This document shows, one piece after another, positions 1-7,820 of a stretch of 64,000 nucleotides of DNA. Source of the DNA: DYRB01 sp963709645 (GTDB lineage Bacteria > Pseudomonadota > Gammaproteobacteria > Chromatiales > Chromatiaceae). The notes under the pieces were generated by a model that worked only from the letters and a program-made list of their open reading frames with translations, had not been told where the DNA came from and ran no database searches. Where the stretch lies: contig CAVPXP010000011.1 of assembly GCA_963709645.1 (NCBI GenBank), positions 177,459-241,458 of the forward strand, given 5' to 3'. Every line of letters begins with the position of its first letter. Positions within the stretch are counted from its first letter, which is position 1. The position numbers and the translations under genes were made by a program.

Positions 1-366
1 GCTCCGAAGGGCCAGGGCGGCGATCACCACATCAACGAACAAAGCTACGAGTTTTGGCGCGAGTTGTTCAGGAAACACGGCTACCGCGCCGTTGATCTCG
101 TGCGCCCAGCCGTCAGCAAGGATGATTCAATTGAGCCTTGGTACAGATACAACGCACTGCTGTATGTATCGCCCGCCGGCTTCTCCAAGCTTTCCCCGGC
201 GGTCCAGGAGCGGGCGGTGTCCGAAGCGGCGTTGATACCGGACGTGTCCCCACCCCTCTACCGGCTCCGCAAGCGCATTATCGCCGCCCTGCCTGTCCCG
301 GCGGTGACCAAACTAGCGAAATGGAAGGAACGAGCAGCTGTGCGCAGGCTCTCCTCCCTGAAATAG
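1..366 (+). CDS. SAM-dependent methyltransferase, C-terminal part (truncated by window start)
   Basis: The frame is open from the first base and ends with TAG at 364-366, so only about 121 C-terminal residues are present. The segment reading GGDHHINEQSYEFW followed by WYRYNALLYV resembles the C-terminal half of class I methyltransferases found in O-antigen and capsule loci. The SAM-binding N-terminus lies outside the window. The gene ends 12 bp before the next same-strand gene, suggesting co-transcription. The internal TTG at 64 is not a real start because the coding frame extends upstream. Substrate unknown; presumably a sugar or lipid carrier in glycan synthesis. Confidence 0.6.
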   Translation, partial: APKGQGGDHHINEQSYEFWRELFRKHGYRAVDLVRPAVSKDDSIEPWYRYNALLYVSPAGFSKLSPAVQERAVSEAALIPDVSPPLYRLRKRIIAALPVPAVTKLAKWKERAAVRRLSSLK

Positions 367-378
367 CGTTAGTACGGC

Positions 379-720
379 ATGCCCGCATCATCTGTCCTGC
401 TCCTCGTCACCGCCGCCTTCGCGGCCGCCGCCGGTCAACTCCTTTTCAAGATCGGCGCCCAAGGGCGCGGAGGCTGGCTCGCCTTCCTTAATCCATACAT
501 TTTTGCTGGGTTTCTATTTTACGTCGTTGGCGCCGTACTTTGGATATACGCGTTGTCCTTCGAGAAACTTGTTAACGTCTACGCATTCACTGCCCTTACG
601 TTCGTGCTAGTACTGGTTGGCGCCGTGCTGGTCTTGGGTGAAAAGATGAACGCCGCGGGTATACTGGGAATCGCCCTCGTGTTGGGCGGGCTCTACTTAC
701 TCACGACTCACAATGGGTAA
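379..720 (+). CDS. Small EmrE/DMT-type membrane protein (ArnE/ArnF-like)
   Basis: A 113-residue protein made almost entirely of four hydrophobic segments (about residues 5-20, 33-55, 62-85, 90-108). This is the size and topology of small multidrug-resistance/EamA proteins such as ArnE and ArnF, which flip undecaprenyl-linked aminoarabinose. The motif AAAAGQLLFKIGAQ near the N-terminus resembles the first helix of this family. It sits between two methyltransferases in a polysaccharide locus, so a role in moving a lipid-linked sugar is inferred, not shown. It could also be a generic drug/metabolite transporter half-unit. Confidence 0.65.
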   Translation: MPASSVLLLVTAAFAAAAGQLLFKIGAQGRGGWLAFLNPYIFAGFLFYVVGAVLWIYALSFEKLVNVYAFTALTFVLVLVGAVLVLGEKMNAAGILGIALVLGGLYLLTTHNG

Positions 721-902
721 TTCGACTTCGACAAAGCCGAACGCGACCGCGCCGCCGCTAAGCAATCACCACCCTCGACGGTTCGCCCCACCAATTACAG
801 CTAACTTCCGTACGCCCGCTATAGCCGTTTTCCCTATATCGCAACCCCTTTGCATCCGCAACGATCGCAGACCTTTGACCGTCCGCTACCAAGAGAAACG
901 CC

Positions 903-1607
903 ATGAAGCCTCCTGTCTATGACATGATCCATCGCGCTGAGAGTGGCTGGTGGTACCGCGGAAGGAGTGCCGCTGTTCGGGCAATTTTCCAGCGCGCAGG
1001 CGTCGTGGCTCGCGGCAAAGCGCTTGACTATGGCGCAGGTTACGGAGCCATGCGAGACTTCTTTTTCAGCTATGTATCGGTCGATGCCATAGAAGTCTAT
1101 CCTGACGCTCGACGAGCGTGCAGCATGCGAGGATATGAGCGCGTTTTTTCAAATGATGATGAAGTCCACGCGCAATCAGGGAAATATGGTTGCATCGGGG
1201 CCTTCGATGTAATCGAGCATATCGACAATGATTCTCAGTTTCTCGCACAAATCTCGCTCCTGCTCGAACCTGGAGGAGTACTGGTCGCGACTGTCCCTGC
1301 CCACCAGTTCCTCTATGGCCCTTACGACGAAGCGGCGAGGCACTTCAGAAGGTACGAAAAAAGCGAGCTCCACCATAAGCTCCGCGCGGCGGGTTTTGAA
1401 GTGATCCAGATTAGTTATTGGAACATGTCACTCTTCCCCGTCGCAGCTCTTCTCCGACTATTCGGAACAAAGACCGGCGGATCCCTTTCTCCCTCTGCGA
1501 TTACCGATAAAATATTGGGCTGGATCGTCGCCACAGAGGCATTCGCCTTGCGCTTCGTCCCGCTTCCGATCGGCCTCAGCATCGTCTTCGTAGCGCAACG
1601 GCAATAA
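903..1607 (+). CDS. Class I SAM-dependent methyltransferase
   Basis: 234 residues. Motif I of the Rossmann methyltransferase fold is visible as ALDYGAGYGAM near residue 40, and the post-I region GAFDVIEHIDND near residue 98 carries the usual 'D-IEH' signature of Methyltransf_11/12 enzymes. LLEPGGVLVATVPA follows as the motif III strand. A C-terminal stretch (about 175-230) is hydrophobic, common in members that act on membrane-associated substrates. A weak AAGAG-type ribosome site precedes ATG 903. It faces the next gene tail to tail. Likely modifies a sugar or polyprenyl-linked intermediate; substrate unknown. Confidence 0.7.
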   Translation: MKPPVYDMIHRAESGWWYRGRSAAVRAIFQRAGVVARGKALDYGAGYGAMRDFFFSYVSVDAIEVYPDARRACSMRGYERVFSNDDEVHAQSGKYGCIGAFDVIEHIDNDSQFLAQISLLLEPGGVLVATVPAHQFLYGPYDEAARHFRRYEKSELHHKLRAAGFEVIQISYWNMSLFPVAALLRLFGTKTGGSLSPSAITDKILGWIVATEAFALRFVPLPIGLSIVFVAQRQ

Positions 1608-1732
1608 CAACGTCTCGACCGCAGACTACCGCGAGCGTTTCTTTCGGGTGGGACGCCTAACTGGGCCGGGTGAATCGCCCAAGCCTGACAAGATCCCCGA
1701 TCGGCAAAACAGCATTCTGTGATACCAACCAC

Positions 1733-2725
1733 CTATTTCCTAAGCAGAACAACATCTTGGTAGTTATGTCCCTCAGGAACAATGTCAACGATCTCGAAAT
1801 AGCGGCCCCATAGATTGCGGATGTAGTCCGTGTGCAGGAAAACATTCGTGTTATAGGACATGCCAGTCCGGTAGGTGAATACCGTCTTCTCCTTCGGCAT
1901 TGGCCCCGCCAGGAACTCTGGTGTGACCTTGTACTCCTCTATCACGCTTGCCCCATTTATCAGGGCATCGTAAATTGGCACCCCCTCCTGCATTCTCTTC
2001 CACGTCCCCTCACTATGGACGCTGAGGTACGCTACTCCACCTGGCTGGAGTATGCGCCGCAGCTCCAAGAGCCACGCGCCATCCAGATAGTCGATATGCG
2101 AGAAGACCGAGAACGCGTACACCAGTGAAAAGTAGTCGTCCTGCAGCGGCAGCGTGGGCAGTATGGTGCCTTGAAACACCCTAAGCGATGGATCGAGATA
2201 TCTCCTTACCCACTCAGTGTGTCTGTTGTTTATGTCCATTCCCCAGAGCTCAAGCCCCGTCTCGTGAGCGCTGAAGTGCCGTATAACACGCCCAGACGCA
2301 CAACCAAGATCGAATATTCGCTCCGGCTTCGGTAGCTCAAGCTGGTAGTTTCTCGCGAGCTGGTGAATCATTAAATAGTCACGAAGGCCACTCAACCAGT
2401 AATCGAAGTGCCGCTTCCCGTGGTATCCCTCACGGTCCTCCGTAGTCGGCAATGGCCATACGTCCTCCGCCGCCAACGCCTGCAAATCAGGCGCCGGGTC
2501 AAAGTCATCAAAGCGCGTGCTGACTTCCTGCCCAGTCTGATTAGATGGGCGGTCAAGTAGGATAAACTCGTCCGCAGGTTTGAGTATTGAAATATTGTTC
2601 TGTACCTGTGCACCTAGCTTACCTTTAATCTCCGCAAGCTGGTGTTTTATGGTGTTCGGCCTCGTCCCGCCGTCACCGATGTCCTTGAGCCTTCTGGCTA
2701 TCCTTCCGAAAATCGCCACTGACAT
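1733..2725 (-). CDS. Class I SAM-dependent methyltransferase, 330 aa
   Basis: The methyltransferase core occupies about residues 130-260. Motif I is IFDLGCASGRVIRHF, followed by LWGMDINNRHTEW (acidic ribose-binding loop) and FSLVYAFSVFSHID, then ILQPGGVAYLSVH. The first ~100 residues are not part of the catalytic fold and have no clear assignment. A strong GGGGGAG ribosome site lies just upstream of ATG 2725. It is read opposite to the first three genes and convergent with the methyltransferase before it. Likely decorates the surface glycan; acceptor unknown. Confidence 0.7.
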   Translation of the reverse strand: MSVAIFGRIARRLKDIGDGGTRPNTIKHQLAEIKGKLGAQVQNNISILKPADEFILLDRPSNQTGQEVSTRFDDFDPAPDLQALAAEDVWPLPTTEDREGYHGKRHFDYWLSGLRDYLMIHQLARNYQLELPKPERIFDLGCASGRVIRHFSAHETGLELWGMDINNRHTEWVRRYLDPSLRVFQGTILPTLPLQDDYFSLVYAFSVFSHIDYLDGAWLLELRRILQPGGVAYLSVHSEGTWKRMQEGVPIYDALINGASVIEEYKVTPEFLAGPMPKEKTVFTYRTGMSYNTNVFLHTDYIRNLWGRYFEIVDIVPEGHNYQDVVLLRK

Positions 2726-3105
2726 GTCTCCCCCTAATCACGCAAAAAATCCAAAACGGGCCTAGGACCAAGGAATCCTCTCATCAAACAGTGGACCAAT
2801 TCAACCCAATGGATGTGGCCACCCGCATATATCGCATCGAAGGTGGGAACTTGACCCCTGCTAAACCGCCGACACACCGGCCCAACCTAGCCATATCGGT
2901 TTCATTTGCGCGCATCGGGCACGAGTGACTGGCGGCCGGAACCCGCCGCCCCAAGGCATGATAGTTAGGACGCATCGCCACCGATACCCGGTTATGACAT
3001 AAGCACGCATGGACCTCTGGTGGTACACGACAAGCGATGGCCCTCTTGCCGCTGCCAGTGCCGGGCGCCATTTTTTCCGGATCCTGCATACGCCCCAACG
3101 ACCAA

Positions 3106-3253
3106 GGGAAACGCCGACTAGAGCGTTTCCCGTGCGGGCAAGGGACGGCGCGCTACTTTCGACGGCGCTAAGCCTTCGAAAATAAGCTGCTCCGCGAGTC
3201 GCGCCTCGGGAGCGCGAGCTAAATCAAGCCAGGGATGGCCTTAATCAGCGTCT
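3106..3253. repeat. Dispersed hairpin repeat, copy A (MITE-like)
   Basis: About 148 bp homologous to 7672-7820 in the same orientation. It opens with a perfect 9-bp hairpin, GGGAAACGC (3106-3114) and GCGTTTCCC (3123-3131). A second stem follows at 3157-3166 / 3172-3181 with a 5-nt GCTAA loop. The right end, AATCAGCG (3243-3250), is an imperfect inverted repeat of the left ACGCCGACT. It lies in the ~620-bp gap between divergent methyltransferase genes; the rest of that gap (2726-3105, 3254-3345) holds no gene I can support. No transposase is visible, so it is at most non-autonomous. Confidence 0.7.
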
Positions 3254-3345
3254 CCTCCGGCCTGCAACTTCGAGTCAAAGTCTTGGCGTCTCGTCTACGC
3301 ACATACCACAATATGTTACACTAAACTAATTTTTCATCCTTAAGC

Positions 3346-4317
3346 ATGAGCGTAAAAGTGATTAAACATACAGTAAATGGGTTACTTCGACGCGTGGGAT
3401 ACCAAATCCGCAGGGTCTCGCTGGACGATTCCGCTCAGCCCCAGCAATCCGGCATTTCACACGCGCTTCTGCGCGAGCCGAAGGTACCGCACGGCCACTA
3501 CTACTCACCCTATCCTGACCTCCACAAGATAGAGAGTCGCAAAGCAGTCATATTTGACCGCGACCGGATTGTGCTTGATATAAACCTCAACGAGGATCAT
3601 CAACTTGAACTTCTTGACGGGATCTTTGAGATAGCGAAAGACGTAGACATCCCCGAACAGCAAACCGAGCAACGCCGCTACTACTCCGCCAACAACTGGT
3701 ACGCCGAGCTAGACGGCCTCGTGTTGCACTTCATGATCCGAACGCTGAGACCCAAACGCATACTAGAGGTCGGTTCTGGCTTCTCTTCCGCCATGACCTT
3801 GGATACGAACGAGCGGTTCTTCAACAACTCCATCGAGTGCACTTTCATAGAGCCCTATCCAGAGGATCGACTCAACGGACTACTCCGAAAGACCGACAAC
3901 AGCCGCGTCATCGTCGAGAACATCGAAACCGTTGACGTCGGCATATTCGACACCCTGCAGGCGGGTGACTTCCTGATGATTGACTCGTCGCACGTGTCGA
4001 AGTGTGATTCGGACGTAAACCATATCTTCTTCGAGATTTTGCCACGACTAAAAAGCGGCGTGCACATCCACTTCCACGACATCTTCTTCCCCTTTGAGTA
4101 TCCCAGTGATTGGATTTTTGAGATGCTCTCCTGGACTGAATGCTACCTGCTCCGCGCCTTCCTGATGAACAACAACGACTACAAGATAAACTTCTTTTGG
4201 CACATGATGCTCCACAAGCACGGAGCGCTCATCAGGGAAAGGCTCAAGGGATACCTGCGCAACGAAGGCGGCAGCAATATCTGGCTTCAGAAGACTGGAC
4301 AACCAGCCCCGAGGTGA
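3346..4317 (+). CDS. Class I SAM-dependent methyltransferase (Methyltransf_24-like), 323 aa
   Basis: The SAM-binding motif ILEVGSGFSSAM is at about residues 139-150. The acidic loop CTFIEPYPEDRL follows, then GDFLMIDSSHVSK and a C-terminal HIHFHDIFFP segment. The 'D-SH' and 'HDI' signatures are typical of class I methyltransferases with a metal-binding histidine/aspartate set (Methyltransf_24/cephalosporin hydroxylase-like group). No clear ribosome site precedes ATG 3346; the 60 bp upstream are AT-rich and promoter-like. It is isolated from its neighbours on both sides and lies inside the segment bracketed by the two repeats. Substrate unknown. Confidence 0.65.
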   Translation: MSVKVIKHTVNGLLRRVGYQIRRVSLDDSAQPQQSGISHALLREPKVPHGHYYSPYPDLHKIESRKAVIFDRDRIVLDINLNEDHQLELLDGIFEIAKDVDIPEQQTEQRRYYSANNWYAELDGLVLHFMIRTLRPKRILEVGSGFSSAMTLDTNERFFNNSIECTFIEPYPEDRLNGLLRKTDNSRVIVENIETVDVGIFDTLQAGDFLMIDSSHVSKCDSDVNHIFFEILPRLKSGVHIHFHDIFFPFEYPSDWIFEMLSWTECYLLRAFLMNNNDYKINFFWHMMLHKHGALIRERLKGYLRNEGGSNIWLQKTGQPAPR

Positions 4318-4818
4318 TCCGCGCGCGGTCCAGCCGTGCCGGTTACGCTGCCTATGAGCACAACAGATAGCCTGTTGGCGGCGCTCGCGCAACCCAAACC
4401 CGCGGTCGCTAGCGCCGTCAGCCCGTCAAAGTATAGGAGTCAATTCGGCATCACCATAGCGCAAACCGGAACTGAAGCAAGTGGGGCACTAATACCCCAA
4501 CAGCATCGCCGCGTTCCGGCTATAGCTTGCTACCGCAATGCGCCACAGCAGCCTCTGGCTGGGCGCGCAGCCTGGCCGGACCGAATGTGTCAGAGAAATG
4601 AGGCCGACCGGTTACGCCGAACCGCCCACAGAACCTTGAGACGACCCAGGGATCTCTCCGCCGAGCCCTGCGGAATCAGCGAGATTCGCAGCTACGTCAC
4701 GGCCAGTCTGCTCCCAACGAATGACTTGGTCTCGGTTGCCGCGGCCCATTGCAGCTCCGTCAGCTCGGCGCTCACCTACAACAGCGCACGCTCCACTCAT
4801 GCCCGAGCATCAACCCAA
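4318..4818. other. 501-bp gap with no supported gene
   Basis: Lies between a forward methyltransferase and a reverse glycosyltransferase (tail to tail). A 171-codon open frame on the plus strand here has no recognisable protein character (no domain, no hydrophobic pattern, no ribosome site). I see no terminator hairpin with a T-tract. Confidence 0.4.
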
Positions 4819-5778
4819 TCATTGTCGCCGCTTTTCATCGGACGTGACTGACCCCACTACAAACTGGGGCTTGCCGTTTAGTCTCAAGTACGTGCGTCCA
4901 AGATACTCACCAAGCACGCCGATACAGAATGTCTGTACACCACCAACGAACAGAATTACAGCAAGCAGGGACGCCCAGCCTACTGGCCAGTCCGGATGCT
5001 GTAACCGTTGCACCAGCACGACCGCAATGATGATGAAGCTCACAAGCGAAAGCCCGAGACCCAGCATAGTCGCGACGCGCAAGGGAAACACCGAAAAGTT
5101 TGTTGCCATCCTCAGCCACAGCGAGATCGATCGTTTTAGATTGTAGTTTCCCTTACCCTCAAGCCGAGCCCGATGGCGGATATCAACTACGGCGATTGAT
5201 CGGGTGACGTCCAATATCAAGCCATCCAGGTAAGCATAGGGCCCGTCGTATTTTACAACCTCTTGAACGATTTCTCCGCGCAGCGCCTTAAACGAAGAGA
5301 GATACAACCCCTTCGGTTTGCCTAAAAGCCAAGTCGCTACCAGATCGTTGAATCCACTTCCCAGCCTCTTCCATAACGCATGTTGGCGCTCCTGATAACG
5401 CACATAACACACGTCGAACCCCGCTTCAATTGCGCCCAACAACTTGCCAATCTCCTCCGGCGGATGTTGAAGATCGTCATCCATGATGATAACGGTCTCA
5501 CCGGAGGCATAATGAAGCCCAGCCATTATCGCGCTGTGCTGCCCAAAGTTCTTACGCAATGAGATTCCTTTCAGGAATTGATATCGCTGCGTTAACGCTG
5601 AAATGACTTGCCAACTATCATCCGGACTACCATCGTTTACGAGCAAGAGCTCAACTTGGCCCGAAAGCCCGAGTGCAGCCGTCGACCGTTCGATCTGCTC
5701 CACCAGCTCAGCTAGGATCTTGCTGCTGCGATAGACCGGAACAACAATTGATAGCTTAATTTTCGTTCTCCAAGTCAA
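4819..5778 (-). CDS. Family 2 glycosyltransferase with two C-terminal membrane helices (ArnC/GtrB-like)
   Basis: The GT2 domain begins IKLSIVVPVYRSS, with LLLVNDGSPDDSW and the metal-binding VIIMDDDLQHPPEE motif near residue 100. Two long hydrophobic helices follow at about 230-257 and 268-292. This is the architecture of polyprenyl-phosphate sugar transferases (ArnC, GtrB, Dpm1-like), which charge undecaprenyl phosphate with a sugar on the cytoplasmic side. The frame starts with TTG (5776-5778); no in-frame ATG lies before the catalytic domain, so TTG or another rare start is needed. Donor sugar unknown. It could provide a lipid-linked sugar for side-chain addition. Confidence 0.75.
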   Translation of the reverse strand: MTWRTKIKLSIVVPVYRSSKILAELVEQIERSTAALGLSGQVELLLVNDGSPDDSWQVISALTQRYQFLKGISLRKNFGQHSAIMAGLHYASGETVIIMDDDLQHPPEEIGKLLGAIEAGFDVCYVRYQERQHALWKRLGSGFNDLVATWLLGKPKGLYLSSFKALRGEIVQEVVKYDGPYAYLDGLILDVTRSIAVVDIRHRARLEGKGNYNLKRSISLWLRMATNFSVFPLRVATMLGLGLSLVSFIIIAVVLVQRLQHPDWPVGWASLLAVILFVGGVQTFCIGVLGEYLGRTYLRLNGKPQFVVGSVTSDEKRRQ

Positions 5779-5861
5779 TAGGGCTGCGCGGACTTATCCC
5801 GCTCCAGACCAGTTTTCCGTTCGACCGCTTAGCGGACCCAGTCGGGATTGCAGCTGCTTTG

Positions 5862-6590
5862 TCAGGGAACCCGAGGCAGCCGCGCCCAATGCTTCCAGAA
5901 GTACCGCAACACGCTCGCCAAGTGCCAACGCAGATGCCGCAAGTTACGTCGACTGTCCCGCCTGGCGTCGTGAACTACATTCACCTCAGTACAGGCCGCC
6001 ACTTTCATCCCTCGCTTCCAGGTACGTATGCAGATATCGACGTCCTCGTAGTACAGAAAAAAGCGCTCATCAAACCCGCCCAATTCGCGAAACTCCGAGC
6101 TACGGAACAACATAAACATGCCCGCAACCCATTCCGGGAAAAAGACAGACTGACCATACTCTGCCGTATGGCGCCCTTCGGCTCCCCCAAATATCTTCCT
6201 GATGAACGACGCCGGGGTCGGGAAATATCTCGTACTATCCTCGACGTCCCCCTCCGGACCCCGAACCAACGGAGCAACCAAGGCAACGCTAATATCCTCC
6301 AGCACGGCGAGCAGACGCGGGAAAGGATTGCCAACGAACTCGATATCCGGGTTTAGCACGCAAAATGTCGGCTCGACACAACCAAGGAAGGCCGTGTTAT
6401 GATTTGCGCTAAAGCCCTTGGCAACAGAGTTATCAATTAGTCTTACTCGCCGGTCGACCCCCAATGCGAGCCGCTCTGGCACATTGCGCGTAACAACGAT
6501 TTGCGTGACCTGTGGAAACTGAAGCAGCGATTCCACGAGGTGACTCACCATGCGGCCGTGCTCGTGGCTCACGATCGAAACAGCAATCAA
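5862..6590 (-). CDS. Family 2 glycosyltransferase (rhamnosyltransferase-like)
   Basis: 242 residues. The N-terminal strand IAVSIVSHEHG is followed by NSVAKGFSANHNTA and the DXD-equivalent CVLNPDIEFVGN around residue 78. EWVAGMFMLFRSSEF and GGFDERFFLYYEDVDIC (about 166-182) are the typical C-terminal acceptor-side motif of WbbL-type rhamnosyltransferases. The apparent start is TTG at 6588-6590. It is followed 17 bp upstream by another GT2 gene on the same strand, so the two are probably co-transcribed. Donor and acceptor cannot be read from sequence. Confidence 0.75.
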   Translation of the reverse strand: MIAVSIVSHEHGRMVSHLVESLLQFPQVTQIVVTRNVPERLALGVDRRVRLIDNSVAKGFSANHNTAFLGCVEPTFCVLNPDIEFVGNPFPRLLAVLEDISVALVAPLVRGPEGDVEDSTRYFPTPASFIRKIFGGAEGRHTAEYGQSVFFPEWVAGMFMLFRSSEFRELGGFDERFFLYYEDVDICIRTWKRGMKVAACTEVNVVHDARRDSRRNLRHLRWHLASVLRYFWKHWARLPRVP

Positions 6591-6607
6591 CTCGGCATTA
6601 CCAGCAC

Positions 6608-7567
6608 TCAGCGCGGAAGCAACTGCTTGTTAATGGCGGACCAGATATCACTCACTGTTGCTGACCGGCTACGCTGAATGCCTTTTCGTTTATGCCACAT
6701 TTTCGGAAGACCTTTAAGAGCATCCCATTTTGCCTTCCAAATCACCCCTCCCCGCCCATTAATGGAAAACGCAACCACCGTCGCTAAGTTGAGCAGCAGG
6801 TGCACAGGCAGCAGGGCACACAAGAGGGGCCCCGGCATGTTCTTAAAAAATGTCCAAACAAGATTCCGATGGCCGTGATAAGCAGAGAAATCGCTGTGCT
6901 GTCCGCCTGTAGTCGCCGACCCGCAATGCAGCGCCACGGCCTCCGGCACATACCTGGCTGAATAGCCTGCCAACCTTAGCCGAAAACCCAAATCCACATC
7001 TTCTACGTAGCAAAAAAAGTCCTCGTCAAATCCCCCCACCTCCGCCAGCGCCTTGCGCCTGTACAGAGCCGCTGCCGCGCATGGCGAAAAGATGTCTCTG
7101 GGGATTAAGTCCCCTCGCTCCTGCTTGCAACCATGCCGCTCTCGCCAAACCCGGCCGCTGAAATGGTACGCATCACCGATGCCATCCATGATCCCAGGGT
7201 CATCCGCGGACAACTGCCGCGAACTGAATGAGGCGCAACGAGGGTAGCTTTTCGCCGCGGCAACTAAGCGTTCAAGCCACTCTGCCTCAGGGAACGCATC
7301 GGGGTTGAGCAGTGCAACAAAATCCGTGTCACACTGTCGAATTGCGACATTATTTCCCCCCGCGAATCCAAGATTTTGGCCGATCCGAAGTAAAGAGAAG
7401 GCTGGAAATCGCCCGACACAGTCAGCCGAGTGGTCCGTACTTCCGTTATCCACAATCACCACCCGGTCTGGCATAAGAGTCTGCCCCGAAAGCGTGTCCA
7501 AACAGCGTTCTAGGAGACGCCCGCTGTTCCAGTTAACAATGACAACGGTTACCGACACCATCCTCAC
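6608..7567 (-). CDS. Family 2 glycosyltransferase (WbbL-like)
   Basis: 319 residues. The GT2 core shows VTVVIVNWNSGRLLERCL, VIVDNGSTDHSAD, GFAGGNNVAI and FVALLNPDAFPE, then the acceptor motif GGFDEDFFCYVEDVDLG around residue 180, as in rhamnosyltransferases that extend O-antigen chains. A hydrophobic stretch near 245-265 may associate with the membrane. Start choice is ambiguous: GTG 7567 or ATG 7561, both next to a GGTGAGG sequence. It sits directly before the smaller GT2 gene. The repeat copy B lies between this gene and the upstream GT4 gene. Confidence 0.78.
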   Translation of the reverse strand: MRMVSVTVVIVNWNSGRLLERCLDTLSGQTLMPDRVVIVDNGSTDHSADCVGRFPAFSLLRIGQNLGFAGGNNVAIRQCDTDFVALLNPDAFPEAEWLERLVAAAKSYPRCASFSSRQLSADDPGIMDGIGDAYHFSGRVWRERHGCKQERGDLIPRDIFSPCAAAALYRRKALAEVGGFDEDFFCYVEDVDLGFRLRLAGYSARYVPEAVALHCGSATTGGQHSDFSAYHGHRNLVWTFFKNMPGPLLCALLPVHLLLNLATVVAFSINGRGGVIWKAKWDALKGLPKMWHKRKGIQRSRSATVSDIWSAINKQLLPR

Positions 7568-7671
7568 CTATCGCGCGACTCCTCTGCCGGGCCAGACGGT
7601 CAAGTCTGGGTGCCCTCCGCCAACCTATCCTCATCGCGACACGCCTCTATTCGCCAGCCCACCGGGCACTA

Positions 7672-7820
7672 GGGAAATGCTGATTAAAGCGTGTTCCCTG
7701 TGGACCACGGACTCTCCGTCATTTTCGATGGCGTTAAGCCGTTGAAAATGGCGTGCTCCACGAGCCGCGCCTCGGGGGCCCAGAGCGGGTTAAAGCCAGG
7801 GCAGGCTGCAATCAGCATCT
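7672..7820. repeat. Dispersed hairpin repeat, copy B (MITE-like)
   Basis: Homologous along its length to 3106-3253. Terminal inverted repeats ATGCTGATT (7677-7685) and AATCAGCAT (7810-7818) are exact. An internal stem pairs 7721-7732 with 7738-7749 around a GTTAA loop; two of its pairs are G-U in RNA where copy A has different bases, so the stem is kept despite sequence change. The shared block CGCGCCTCGGG lies just after the stem. The right end touches the stop codon of the neighbouring glycosyltransferase (TAG, 7819-7821 on the minus strand). Confidence 0.72.

Noticed and set aside
713..922. 69-codon frame between the membrane protein and methyltransferase
   Set aside because: Low-complexity Pro/Thr/Ser composition, overlaps the real ATG at 903 in another frame.
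4336..4851. 171-codon plus-strand ORF after the methyltransferase
   Set aside because: No ribosome site, no structure pattern, overlaps the convergent GT2 gene end.
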